Below are positions 54,486 through 62,383 of a stretch of DNA of 64,000 nt, in pieces. Source of the DNA: JAWKUK01 sp041398605 (GTDB lineage: Bacteria; Planctomycetota; UBA1135; GCA-002686595); assembly GCA_041398605.1 (NCBI GenBank), contig JAWKUK010000020.1, forward strand, positions 62,001 through 126,000. Reading direction: 5' to 3'. The notes beneath the pieces are model-generated. The model worked only from the letters and a program-made list of their open reading frames with translations, did not search any database and was not told where the DNA came from. How positions within the stretch are numbered: position 1 is the first letter of the stretch; every line of letters begins with the position of its first letter. A program made the translations under genes and the position numbers.

Positions 54486-54745
54486 CCCGCCCGGCGCTCG
54501 TACCCGAGGCCCTTCAAGACGTCGAGGACCTCGCTCCAGCTCGGGAACGGGCGCTGGCGATCGCGCTTGAAGTGGTCGATCGCGCGGATGAACTCCAGGA
54601 CGTCCGTCGGTAGGCCGTCTTCGTCGCCGTCAGCCTGCGGCGCCCCGGTGGTCGCGGCCTTCTTGGCGGGCTGAGCCGCGCTGGTGGCCTTCGCCGCAGG
54701 GGCCGACTTGGCGGGCGCCTTGTTGCTGGACTTCTTCGGGGTCAT
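54482..54745 (-). CDS. Small basic protein with Lys/Ala/Pro tail and conserved C-terminal helix domain
   Basis: An 87-residue protein. Residues 1-38 are Lys/Ala/Pro/Ser/Thr-rich (PKKSSNKAPAKSAPAAKATS), like histone H1-type tails or disordered linkers. Residues 45-87 form a compact conserved-looking unit: LPTDVLEFIRAIDHFKR, RPFPSWSEVLDVLKGLGY. I recall this RxFPxWSEVLxVLxxLGYR pattern from short uncharacterised proteins in planctomycetes and deltaproteobacteria, function unknown. It could be a small DNA-associated or adaptor protein. It sits 149 bases after mtnA on the same strand; 54746-54894 shows no other gene. Confidence 0.75.
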   Translation of the reverse strand: MTPKKSSNKAPAKSAPAAKATSAAQPAKKAATTGAPQADGDEDGLPTDVLEFIRAIDHFKRDRQRPFPSWSEVLDVLKGLGYERRAG

Positions 54746-54894
54746 GGCCGATGTGGGTGCGGGTAGGCACCCCTCTCAGGGGGCGGGGCACAGGGAGGCG
54801 AGGGCGCCGAGCTGGGTCGGTGGTCGCCGTGCTGCCCCTTCTTTCGGCCGGTATTAGGAGTTCGCTTTAGTGGAAGGCGGTGTTCTGGCCGGCC

Positions 54895-56001
54895 TCACCA
54901 CGTGACGCCGCCGCGCCGGAGGGCGGCCTCCACCCCCGCGGTGTCGGGGCGCTCGATCAGGCCCACCTCGGTCACGATGGCCGCGATCAGGTGGCGCGGA
55001 GTCACGTCGAACGCAGGCGCATACACCTTGACGCCGAGCGGCGCGGTGCGCGTCCCGAAGCCCTCGGTCACCTCGGTCGCCGGGCGCTCCTCGATTGGGA
55101 TCCCGCTGCCGTCGTCGAGGCTTGGATCGATCGTGGACAGCGGGGCAACGACGTAGAACGGTACGCCGTGGGCCGCTGCCGCGAGGGCGACGCCGTAGGT
55201 GCCGATCTTGTTGCACACGTCGCCATTGCGCGCGATGCGATCCGAGCCGACGAACACCGCGTCGATGCGGCCTTCGCCCATCACGCGGGCCGCCATCCCG
55301 TCGGTGATGAGCGTGACATCAATGCCGGCGCGCATCAGCTCGAAGGCCGTGATCCGCGCGCCTTGGAGCAGCGGGCGCGTCTCGTCGGCGAACACTGCGA
55401 CGCGCTTGCCCTGTTCGGCGGCGACGTAGATCGGCGCGAGCGCCGTCCCGAGGCCCGCAGTGGCGAGCGCGCCCGCGTTGCAGTGGGTGAGCAGCGTCGC
55501 GCCGTCCGCGATGAGCGCCGCGCCGTGCTCGCCCATCGCGCGGCAGCTGGCCCGGTCTTCGTCGTAGACGCGGTGCGCCTCGTCGAGGCACTCTCGCACC
55601 AGCGCAGCCCCCGCTGCGCCGCGGGCTGCCTCGGCCTCGAGGCGCGCCAAGACGCGCGTCGTCGCCCAAGCGAGGTTCACCGCAGTGGGGCGCGCCGCAT
55701 CCAACGTCGCCTTTGTGGCCCGCGCGGCCGCCAGCACTTGGTCCGCGCGCAGCGTCGCGCCTACCTCGGCGAGGTGCTGGATGCCGAGCACCATGCCGTA
55801 GGCCGCGGCGACGCCGATCGCCGGCGCGCCGCGCACCGCGAGGCGCCAGATCGCATCGACCATGCCTGGGACATCGCGCACGATCAAGCGCTCTTCGCGC
55901 AGCGGCAGGAGCGTCTGTTCCAGCAAGTCCACTGCGCCCGGAAGGCCGCGGGCTTCTTGGCCCGGGCCGACCCAGAAGAGCGTTTGCAAGGGTGTCGTCA
56001 C
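54895..56001 (-). CDS. mtnA: Methylthioribose-1-phosphate isomerase
   Basis: Converts 5-methylthioribose-1-phosphate to the ribulose form in the methionine salvage pathway. The 368-residue product is of normal length and eIF2B-like fold. VRGAPAIGVAAAYGM and TAVNLAWATTR bind substrate, C174 in THCNAGALATAGLGTAL and D254 in VGSDRIARNGDVCNKIGTY are the two catalytic residues, and PIEER is the usual late motif. GTG 56001 is the start. The gene follows purC by 27 bases on the same strand, so they form an operon. No other mtn gene is in the window. Confidence 0.95.
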   Translation of the reverse strand: MTTPLQTLFWVGPGQEARGLPGAVDLLEQTLLPLREERLIVRDVPGMVDAIWRLAVRGAPAIGVAAAYGMVLGIQHLAEVGATLRADQVLAAARATKATLDAARPTAVNLAWATTRVLARLEAEAARGAAGAALVRECLDEAHRVYDEDRASCRAMGEHGAALIADGATLLTHCNAGALATAGLGTALAPIYVAAEQGKRVAVFADETRPLLQGARITAFELMRAGIDVTLITDGMAARVMGEGRIDAVFVGSDRIARNGDVCNKIGTYGVALAAAAHGVPFYVVAPLSTIDPSLDDGSGIPIEERPATEVTEGFGTRTAPLGVKVYAPAFDVTPRHLIAAIVTEVGLIERPDTAGVEAALRRGGVTW

Positions 56002-56028
56002 GTCGATCGATCGGGTTGAGGCCGAGGG

Positions 56029-57006
56029 TCAGGCGTGCCCGTTGTGTGCGGGGCGGTTCATGGGGGCCGCGCTCGGAGCTGGGCCCGAGCTCGCGCCAGG
56101 GTCGGTACCCGTGATGCGCTCGCAGATCTCGCGGTAGCGCCCGGACACGCGCTCGAGGATCGCTGGATCGACCTCGGGCGCGGGGTAGTTCTTGTCCCAG
56201 TCGAGCGTCTCAAGGTAATCGCGCAAGATCTGCTTGTCGAAGCTCGGCGGGCTCGTCTGGGTCCGGTACTGCGCGTTGTCCCAGAAGCGGCTCGAGTCCG
56301 GGGTGAGGGCTTCGTCGATGAGCAGCACCTGTCCATCGCGCACGCCCAGCTCGAACTTCGTGTCCGCGAGCCGGATGCCGATGCGCGCGAGCTCCTGCGT
56401 GCCGCGCTCAAAGAGCGCGAGGCAGATGCGCTCTCCCTCCTCGAAGCGCGCGCGCCCGATCAGCGCCCTGGCCTCGCTCGGGCTCAGGGGCTGGTCGTGC
56501 TCGTCGTTCTTTGTCGTCGGTGTCAGGATCGGGCGCGGCAGCGCTTCGGCCTGGGAGAGTCCGTGGGGGAGCGCGACGCCGCAGATGGACTGCCTCAACT
56601 GGTACTCCTTCCAGCCCGACCCCGCGAGGTACCCGCGCACGACCCATTCGATCGGATCCGGAACGCACCGCTTGACGACCATGATTCGGCCATGGAGGCG
56701 CGCTCGCCAGGACGCATCGAGGCTCACCCCGAACGGCTCGAGCGCGTCCAGCGAGGTGCTGACGAGGTGATTCGGGACGATGTCCGCGGTGCGCGCGAAC
56801 CAGTGCGCGGCGATCGCCGTCAGGACGGCGCCTTTGAAGGGCACACCTGCGTCCATGATCACGTCGAACGCGCTGACGCGGTCGGTCGTTACGAAGAGCA
56901 GGTGCTCCGCGTCGAGGGTGTAGACGTCGCGGACCTTCCCCGAGGCGATCTGTTCGAGGCCAGGGGGGCGCTCGTCGCGGCCGAGATAGACGGTTTCCGG
57001 TGACAT
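56029..57006 (-). CDS. purC: Phosphoribosylaminoimidazole-succinocarboxamide synthase
   Basis: SAICAR synthetase of purine biosynthesis: joins CAIR and aspartate using ATP. The 325-residue product is of the longer, ~300-residue type found in many bacteria and yeast. SGKVRDVYTLD is the ATP-binding strand-turn, TTDRVSAFDVIMD and VVRGYLAGSGWKEY bind substrate, and IDEALTPDSSRFW is the conserved metal/ATP site. ATG 57006 yields the proper N-terminus; the frame continues upstream through the divergent aroA gene, which is an artefact. mtnA follows in the same operon. Divergent from aroA with a 76-base shared promoter region. Confidence 0.96.
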   Translation of the reverse strand: MSPETVYLGRDERPPGLEQIASGKVRDVYTLDAEHLLFVTTDRVSAFDVIMDAGVPFKGAVLTAIAAHWFARTADIVPNHLVSTSLDALEPFGVSLDASWRARLHGRIMVVKRCVPDPIEWVVRGYLAGSGWKEYQLRQSICGVALPHGLSQAEALPRPILTPTTKNDEHDQPLSPSEARALIGRARFEEGERICLALFERGTQELARIGIRLADTKFELGVRDGQVLLIDEALTPDSSRFWDNAQYRTQTSPPSFDKQILRDYLETLDWDKNYPAPEVDPAILERVSGRYREICERITGTDPGASSGPAPSAAPMNRPAHNGHA

Positions 57007-57082
57007 AGTGCTTGCGAGCGGCACGCGCTCGAACAAGCCGACAGTATGGGGGACCGTACACAGGGCTACAATGCAGGCGCCC
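57007..57082. promoter_or_regulatory. Divergent purC/aroA promoter region
   Basis: 76 bases serve both genes. TACAAT at 57067-57072 is a good -10 hexamer for aroA, but it is only 10 bases before ATG 57083 and contains most of an alternative ATG at 57071, so the aroA message would be nearly leaderless. No matching -35 is evident. Confidence 0.35.
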
Positions 57083-58489
57083 ATGAAGACGGACGGCTTC
57101 AGCGTCGGCGCGGTGATCCAGGGGCCGGTGCCCGTTCCTGGCTCGAAGTCGATCGCGCAGCGCGCGCTCGTGGCCGCGGCGTTTGCGCATGGGACGACCG
57201 AGGTCGTCGGCCTGCCTCCGTCTGACGATGTCCTGCGGGCGCTCGGCGTGGCGCGTGCCGTTGGGGCGCGCTTCCCGAGCGCTGGCCGCGCCGACGACCC
57301 GTTTGTCGACGCGCTGCTGCGGCGCCGCGGCCAGGGGCGCCTGACGGGCGCGCCCCCGCTGGTCTCCGATGCCGCGCGTTCGTGGTGCACCGCTGAGGTC
57401 GGCGAGTCCGGGACGCTGGCGCGCCTCTCGACGGCGCTCTTGGGCCTCGCGCGGCCGGCAGGCTCGGGCGCTTCCATCGTGCCTGCCGGGAGCCTCGCGC
57501 GTCGGCGGAGCCCCGCATTGTTCGCGGCCCTGCGCGCCGCAGGCGCTGGGGTCGAGCACGTGCCCGGCGCAGAGCACGGCTGGCCGGTGATGCTGACGGC
57601 CCCGCCGCGCGTGCGCACGGTACGGCTCGTGTCTCCGACCTCGAGCCAAGAGGTCTCCGCGCTCCTGATGGCGCTCGCTGCCCATGAGGGGGTCTCGCGC
57701 CTCGAGGTCTTCGGCGGGATACCGAGCGAGCCCTATGTCGGCTTGACCCTCGACCTTCTCGATCGCTTTGGCGTCGGCCTCGAGCGCTTGCCCCCTGACC
57801 GCGCGTACGACTCGGATCCCGAGCGCGTTCCGAGCCACGCCTATGTCGTCGGCGGTCCGCTGCGCGCGCCGGAGGAGCCGCTCGTGATCGAGCCGGATGC
57901 CAGCAGCGCCGCCGTGGCCTTGGCTGCGGGCTGCCTCACGGGCGGCGAAGTGTTCGTCGAGGGGCTCGGCGCCGCCTCCCTGCAGCCGGATCTGGCGTGC
58001 ATCGAGGTCCTGCGCGCTTTCGGCTGCCATGCCGCTGCGGAGCCCGGCCGTTGGATCGCGGCGGGGCGTCCGGACCGAGGCGTCGAGCTCGACCTCGAGC
58101 ACGCGCCTGATCTCGCGCCCGTCGCCGCGGCCCTCGCGGCGGACGTCGCGTTGCGCGGGCTGCAAAGGTCACGCTTGACGGGGCTCGGGACGTTGCCAGG
58201 CAAAGAGAGCCAGCGCATCGCGGTCCTGGCCCGCGGGCTCGCGGCCCTGGGCGTTGCGACGGAGCACGGCCCAGATTGGCTCGCGCTCGCGCCGGCGCCA
58301 GCGGTCCGCCGCGCCGCGCAGCCGATCCTCCTCGACCCCGCTGGCGATCACCGCATGGCCTTTGCGTTTGCTCTGATGAGCCTCGTCGTGCCAGACGTGA
58401 GGGTCGAGCGCCCAGACTGCGTCGCCAAGTCTTGGCCCACGTTCTGGTCGGACCTCGCCGCCTGTGGCGCGCAGCGCGCAGCGCGCTGA
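57083..58489 (+). CDS. aroA: 3-phosphoshikimate 1-carboxyvinyltransferase (EPSP synthase)
   Basis: Sixth step of the shikimate pathway: transfers enolpyruvyl from PEP to shikimate-3-phosphate. The 468-residue product is somewhat longer than usual (~430), with extra residues around 60-110. VPGSKSIAQRALV, ESGTLARL (phosphate arginine), SSQEVSALLMAL, GGIPSEPYVGLTLDLL, PDASSAA, and DPAGDHRMAFAFAL are all recognisable. The usual KESDR motif reads KESQR (in LPGKESQRI), and the NAGT-type motif reads ESGT, so this is a divergent member; the key Lys, Glu and Arg are kept. PDLAPVAAALAA carries the catalytic Asp. ATG 57083 is chosen; 57071 and 57008 are in-frame alternatives. Confidence 0.88.
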   Translation: MKTDGFSVGAVIQGPVPVPGSKSIAQRALVAAAFAHGTTEVVGLPPSDDVLRALGVARAVGARFPSAGRADDPFVDALLRRRGQGRLTGAPPLVSDAARSWCTAEVGESGTLARLSTALLGLARPAGSGASIVPAGSLARRRSPALFAALRAAGAGVEHVPGAEHGWPVMLTAPPRVRTVRLVSPTSSQEVSALLMALAAHEGVSRLEVFGGIPSEPYVGLTLDLLDRFGVGLERLPPDRAYDSDPERVPSHAYVVGGPLRAPEEPLVIEPDASSAAVALAAGCLTGGEVFVEGLGAASLQPDLACIEVLRAFGCHAAAEPGRWIAAGRPDRGVELDLEHAPDLAPVAAALAADVALRGLQRSRLTGLGTLPGKESQRIAVLARGLAALGVATEHGPDWLALAPAPAVRRAAQPILLDPAGDHRMAFAFALMSLVVPDVRVERPDCVAKSWPTFWSDLAACGAQRAAR

Positions 58490-58550
58490 TCGGGCCGCGC
58501 TCCCTTGAGCGGGTGACGGCTACACGGTCGTCGCGCGTCGCGTCGACCAA

Positions 58551-58592
58551 GCGCGCGGGCCGAGCGATCTCTCGATCGCTCGGCCCGCGTGC
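58551..58592. terminator. Strong bidirectional hairpin between aroA and the 1146-residue lipoprotein gene
   Basis: A 19-bp stem (58551-58569 with 58574-58592, one G-U pair) closes a TCTC tetraloop. It separates convergent genes: 61 bases after the aroA stop and 55 before the lipoprotein stop. No T-tract, but stem stability is very high. Confidence 0.75.
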
Positions 58593-58647
58593 GGTCTGAA
58601 CGTGGGGTCCAAACGTGGGGTGGCTGCGCCCCACCTCGCTCAGCCGA

Positions 58648-61600
58648 TCACTGCTGCGCCCAGGAGAGCGCGATCGACGACAGGGACGCCGTCAGCCCGG
58701 ACTCGACGTTGTTGGTGAACGTCAGGCCGATCTGGATGAACTGGGCGCCCGTCAGGTCCGCGACGTTCGTCCGCCAGGTGTCGTTCGTGTGGAACGTGAT
58801 GCCCTCGTTCTGCAGGATCGCTGCGCCGTCGCAGCGAATCGGGTCGTGGGAGATACTGCCGTCGCAGACGTTCTCCAGGGCCATCGCGAAGTCCGGGTAG
58901 AAGTCACCGTAGGGATCGATCTCACGCGCATCCGCCCGCGAGCGGTGCATGTCCGGGATGATCGATGCGCCGCGATAGGTCACCGCGATCGACGTCCCCG
59001 TCGGCTGGTCCTCCGGCCGCGGCGTGAGCACCGCGGGGAAGAACGTCGGGTTCGGGAAGCGCGGGTCCTCCGAGGTCTGCGGGTTGCCGTCAGACAGCAG
59101 CGGGTTGATGGCGGGGAAGTACACCGAGGCTGACCGGCTGACGCGAACCACGAGGTCGAGGGCGCCCAGGTAGAACGTGTTGTCGACGCCGGGGGTGCCG
59201 ACGCCGGGCGGCGTGCCCGTCGGATTGAAGCCACCGTTGGCCTGCACTTCGAGGTCGGGGTCGACAAAGACCTGGTTGCCAGAGGTGTCGAAGCCCCCGG
59301 CCGAGAAGGCCCGGAAGTTCGGCACCGTCTGCGTGGGGTGCGCCATCGACGTGTCGAACAAGTTCTGCGTCTGCGCGCCCGAGGACGCGAAGCAGTCGAA
59401 CTCGATCAGCAGCGGCAACGCGACCGACTCGACGAAGCCCGCCGAGAAGAACTGGTTGGCGCACGCGGTCATACCGCAGTCCATCAGCGGCATCGCCGGC
59501 GGCATGCCCGGACCCGGGAAGATCGGCGTCGCGTTGCCGGTGAGCTGGTGCCACTTGATCGGGTACACGCCAGCGCCGCCTGGCCCGCCGCGGGTGCGGA
59601 TCGAGCTGTCGCGCCACGTGTAATACCGCTTGTCCGCCGGCGCGAGGCCGCGGTTCTGCGGTAGCGGCACCATGTTCGTCCCGCTCGGGGTCTGGAACAC
59701 GTTGCCCGGAATGACTTGGTACCCGCGGAAGTCCTCGTGGACGACGGTCGCAGGGTCCTCGACGATGCTGAGGTAGTTGTTCTCGAAGGTCGACGTGAGA
59801 CCGGACCCAGGGAACGCGATCGCGCCCTGCGGAGTCAGCGCTTCATCGGGTGCGAAGAAGCAGTGCGTCATGCTCATGCGGAAGCGCGCATAGCTCTCGA
59901 AGATCACGCCACCGGACTGCGGTGCGAGCGACACGCCCTCGACGTCGATGTTGATCTGAGTGCCATCGAGGCGCCCGTCGATGCGATCGTCGATCTTGAG
60001 CGGCAGGTCCGCGTCGAAGTCGATCATGCGATAGATGATCTGCGTCTTCGCACCGAACGTGCTCAGCGGCAACGTCTGGCCCGTGGGCTGCTGCTGCATC
60101 GCGCCGGGGAGGCGTTGGTTGCGGTCGGCGACGAGCTGCGAGCGCGTGACCGGGCGCGGGCGGATCAACTGACGACCCACGTCGTAAACGTGCTGACCGC
60201 CCCATTCCGGCCGGATCTCTTCGAAGGTCACGCCTCCGATCGTTTCGCCGATCTTCGGCGACTCCTCGTCCGCACCGTCGAAGCGCACCACGCGACCGCC
60301 CGTGCGCTGCGACGAGGAGCTCGACAGCAACGAGAACGGCACCGGTTGCAAGCCCGAGAGCACCTCGTTCCCGGAGAGGTCGGTCGGCGCGAAGGTCTCC
60401 GTGCTGAGCCGCACGAAGTAGGTCTCCGCCGTCCCTTGGGTGTGGGCGAGCGCCAGCTCGGGTGTGAACGTGAACTCCTGGAGGTCGACGCTGCGTTGCA
60501 CGCTGCCGGGAACGTAGTCGATCGGCTCCTGCGGGACCTCGCGGCGCGTCAGGCCGAACGAGTCGAAGACCGTCAGCGAGCTCGAATCGATCGGCTCGTT
60601 GAAGCGCACGGTGTAGGTCGAGTTCGGTTGGATGCCCGTGCCCGGGGCGTTCGCGCCGCCGTTGCCTGGCGGGGTGATCTCGAGGAAGCAGATCGCGCGC
60701 GCGCGGTCCTCGTTGTCGTCGTAGGGCACGAGGTACTGCGCCGGCGCGGCGCCGTTCGAGATGAAGAGGCCGGGGTCGCCGTTCCAAGTGTCAGGGATGA
60801 CCACGAGCCGCACCGGCACGTTCACCGCCACGCCAGCGTCGACCGTGATCGTCTGGCCGGCAGGGAGGTCGATCTCCGCGAACAAGCCCGGCTGCGTGAT
60901 GATGTCACCGGCGAGCGGCGACTGCGCGCAGAACGCGGACTGGAACGTCACCTGCGGGAGCAAGAACCGGAACGGGTCCGTCGGGGACGGCTGCGGCGGC
61001 ATGTCGATCGACAGGTCGAGCGAGCCGACGATGCGCGGCGCGCTGTCGTCGCGCAGATAGCCATTGAAGGGGTCACCGGTCACGGCCTGGTTGCCGCCGG
61101 CGCGCATGGCCCGCACGACGTCGCGCGTGTTCGTGCCGAAGTCCACCGAGCCGTTGTTGCTCGAGGCGAGCGTGTGCCCGGTCGGGTTCTGCAGCAGCAC
61201 GTCGGTGCTGAGGGCCGAGCGCCGCGTCGGGATGCGGACCTGGATGTTCGACAGCACCTGCTCGATGCTCGCGGGGAAGCCGGTCGTGTTGACCGGCAAC
61301 GGGGGGCTGGTCGAGAACGACTCGAGCTCCGACACGGTCGGGTCGACGATCACGCGGGTCGAGTAGAAGCTCGAGGTGCCGTCACCGTCCGGGTCCGCGA
61401 TGTCTCCGTGGTTGGCGTCCGCCAGCAAGCGCGACTCAAAGGGGAAGGTGGTCGGGACGCCGACGACGACCTTCACCGACTGGTCCGTGATCGTCGCCGG
61501 GTCGATGAGGTCGCTGAACTGCATCACGAAGGCCGCGTTGCGCGGGACCATCGTGTAGGCGCCCGCGCCGACAAAGCCGTTGTCGGCGACGACGCGCAGC

Positions 61601-62088
61601 TGGTCGCCGAGCAGCTTGACGAACTGCTGGAGCTGCGCGAGCTCCGCCGGCACGTCCACCCTGCGGAAGACGACGAGGGATTGCTCGCCCGTGATCTGGC
61701 TCGTGCGCACCTCGTAATCGATCCCATTGCCGAGATCGTTCGGGTTCATCACGAAGTTCGTGTGGATCACCACTTCGGCGCCGCTGCTGTCGAACGCGAT
61801 CACGCGCACGAGGCGGCCGAAGTAGGTTTGGACGAGCCGGACCTCAGGCGCGCTGCCGCCGTCGTTGGCCTCGACGATGAACCCAAGATTCGTGTCTGGG
61901 TTCGTCTGGAAGCTACCGACGGGCAAGGTGCCGCCGTTGGGCGTCGACGTGTTGTTGCACGCCGAGAGGGCGACCGCGAGGAGTCCAGAGCCGATCCAGT
62001 TGCCGAGCCGAAGAGCGCGGCGCTCCTGCTCGAGGCCCTTGACCCAGGAGGCGGAGACCCAGGAGGCGGAGCTCGGGGCGTTGTGCAT
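58648..62088 (-). CDS. Large lipoprotein with bacterial Ig-like (SbsA/Big_5-type) domains
   Basis: A 1146-residue lipoprotein: signal LGNWIGSGLLAVALSAC with Cys44, then NNTSTPNGGTLP. The remainder is beta-rich, Asn/Thr/Pro-rich and of unknown function. Two segments resemble SbsA-type Ig-like domains, which start with a description of opposing extremes: AFVMQFSDLIDPATITDQSVKVVVG (about 180-205) and YTVRFNEPIDSSSLTVFDSFG (about 495-515). Cysteines are sparse until MPLMDCGMTACANQFF (about 865-880). No catalytic motif is visible. It is probably an outer-membrane or surface structural protein. ATG 62088 is supported by the lipobox; a 15-bp tandem duplication lies in codons 6-16. Confidence 0.8.
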   Translation of the reverse strand: MHNAPSSASWVSASWVKGLEQERRALRLGNWIGSGLLAVALSACNNTSTPNGGTLPVGSFQTNPDTNLGFIVEANDGGSAPEVRLVQTYFGRLVRVIAFDSSGAEVVIHTNFVMNPNDLGNGIDYEVRTSQITGEQSLVVFRRVDVPAELAQLQQFVKLLGDQLRVVADNGFVGAGAYTMVPRNAAFVMQFSDLIDPATITDQSVKVVVGVPTTFPFESRLLADANHGDIADPDGDGTSSFYSTRVIVDPTVSELESFSTSPPLPVNTTGFPASIEQVLSNIQVRIPTRRSALSTDVLLQNPTGHTLASSNNGSVDFGTNTRDVVRAMRAGGNQAVTGDPFNGYLRDDSAPRIVGSLDLSIDMPPQPSPTDPFRFLLPQVTFQSAFCAQSPLAGDIITQPGLFAEIDLPAGQTITVDAGVAVNVPVRLVVIPDTWNGDPGLFISNGAAPAQYLVPYDDNEDRARAICFLEITPPGNGGANAPGTGIQPNSTYTVRFNEPIDSSSLTVFDSFGLTRREVPQEPIDYVPGSVQRSVDLQEFTFTPELALAHTQGTAETYFVRLSTETFAPTDLSGNEVLSGLQPVPFSLLSSSSSQRTGGRVVRFDGADEESPKIGETIGGVTFEEIRPEWGGQHVYDVGRQLIRPRPVTRSQLVADRNQRLPGAMQQQPTGQTLPLSTFGAKTQIIYRMIDFDADLPLKIDDRIDGRLDGTQINIDVEGVSLAPQSGGVIFESYARFRMSMTHCFFAPDEALTPQGAIAFPGSGLTSTFENNYLSIVEDPATVVHEDFRGYQVIPGNVFQTPSGTNMVPLPQNRGLAPADKRYYTWRDSSIRTRGGPGGAGVYPIKWHQLTGNATPIFPGPGMPPAMPLMDCGMTACANQFFSAGFVESVALPLLIEFDCFASSGAQTQNLFDTSMAHPTQTVPNFRAFSAGGFDTSGNQVFVDPDLEVQANGGFNPTGTPPGVGTPGVDNTFYLGALDLVVRVSRSASVYFPAINPLLSDGNPQTSEDPRFPNPTFFPAVLTPRPEDQPTGTSIAVTYRGASIIPDMHRSRADAREIDPYGDFYPDFAMALENVCDGSISHDPIRCDGAAILQNEGITFHTNDTWRTNVADLTGAQFIQIGLTFTNNVESGLTASLSSIALSWAQQ
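62042..62071. repeat. 15-bp tandem duplication in the lipoprotein gene's 5' coding end
   Basis: ACCCAGGAGGCGGAG occurs at 62042-62056 and 62057-62071. On the coding strand it gives SASWV twice, in the n-region before the hydrophobic core. In-frame slippage duplication; each copy also carries an AGGAGG-like string on the plus strand, which has no gene to serve there. Confidence 0.85.
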
Positions 62089-62307
62089 GGTGGGGTGACC
62101 CCTGGTCGGGGTCGCATCGGTGGGGGATGGCTCGCCGGCGCCCCCAATAGGGCGCGAACCGTCGAGGGTGCAATGTCGAGGACGCAGCGGCGCCCCTGGG
62201 GGGAAGACGCGCAAAATCCGTACCCAGCCGCGGGGCCGGATCCGTGCCCCTAAGGGTACGCACGCCAGGCCCTCCAGGCAACGAGATCGGCGTTTCAGCC
62301 CCTGAGG

Positions 62308-62321
62308 GTGCGGATCCGCAC
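62308..62321. promoter_or_regulatory. 14-bp perfect palindrome in the divergent region before the glycosyltransferase gene
   Basis: GTGCGGATCCGCAC is fully self-complementary. The 295-base gap 62089-62383 holds no gene. A related GGATCCGTGC half-site and an inverted CGTACCC/GGGTACG pair lie 60-100 bases upstream (62219-62262). It may be a dimeric repressor site for either divergent gene; no family can be named. Confidence 0.4.
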
Positions 62322-62383
62322 GTTCGCCGGGGGGCACTTGGGGCGAGCCGCTCAGGTGGGGGCGTCCGGTACCATCCACGCCG

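Noticed and set aside
59716..62253. An 845-codon plus-strand open frame within the large lipoprotein gene
   Set aside because: Arg/Val/Ala-rich shadow with no motifs; the minus frame has a lipobox and Ig-like segments.
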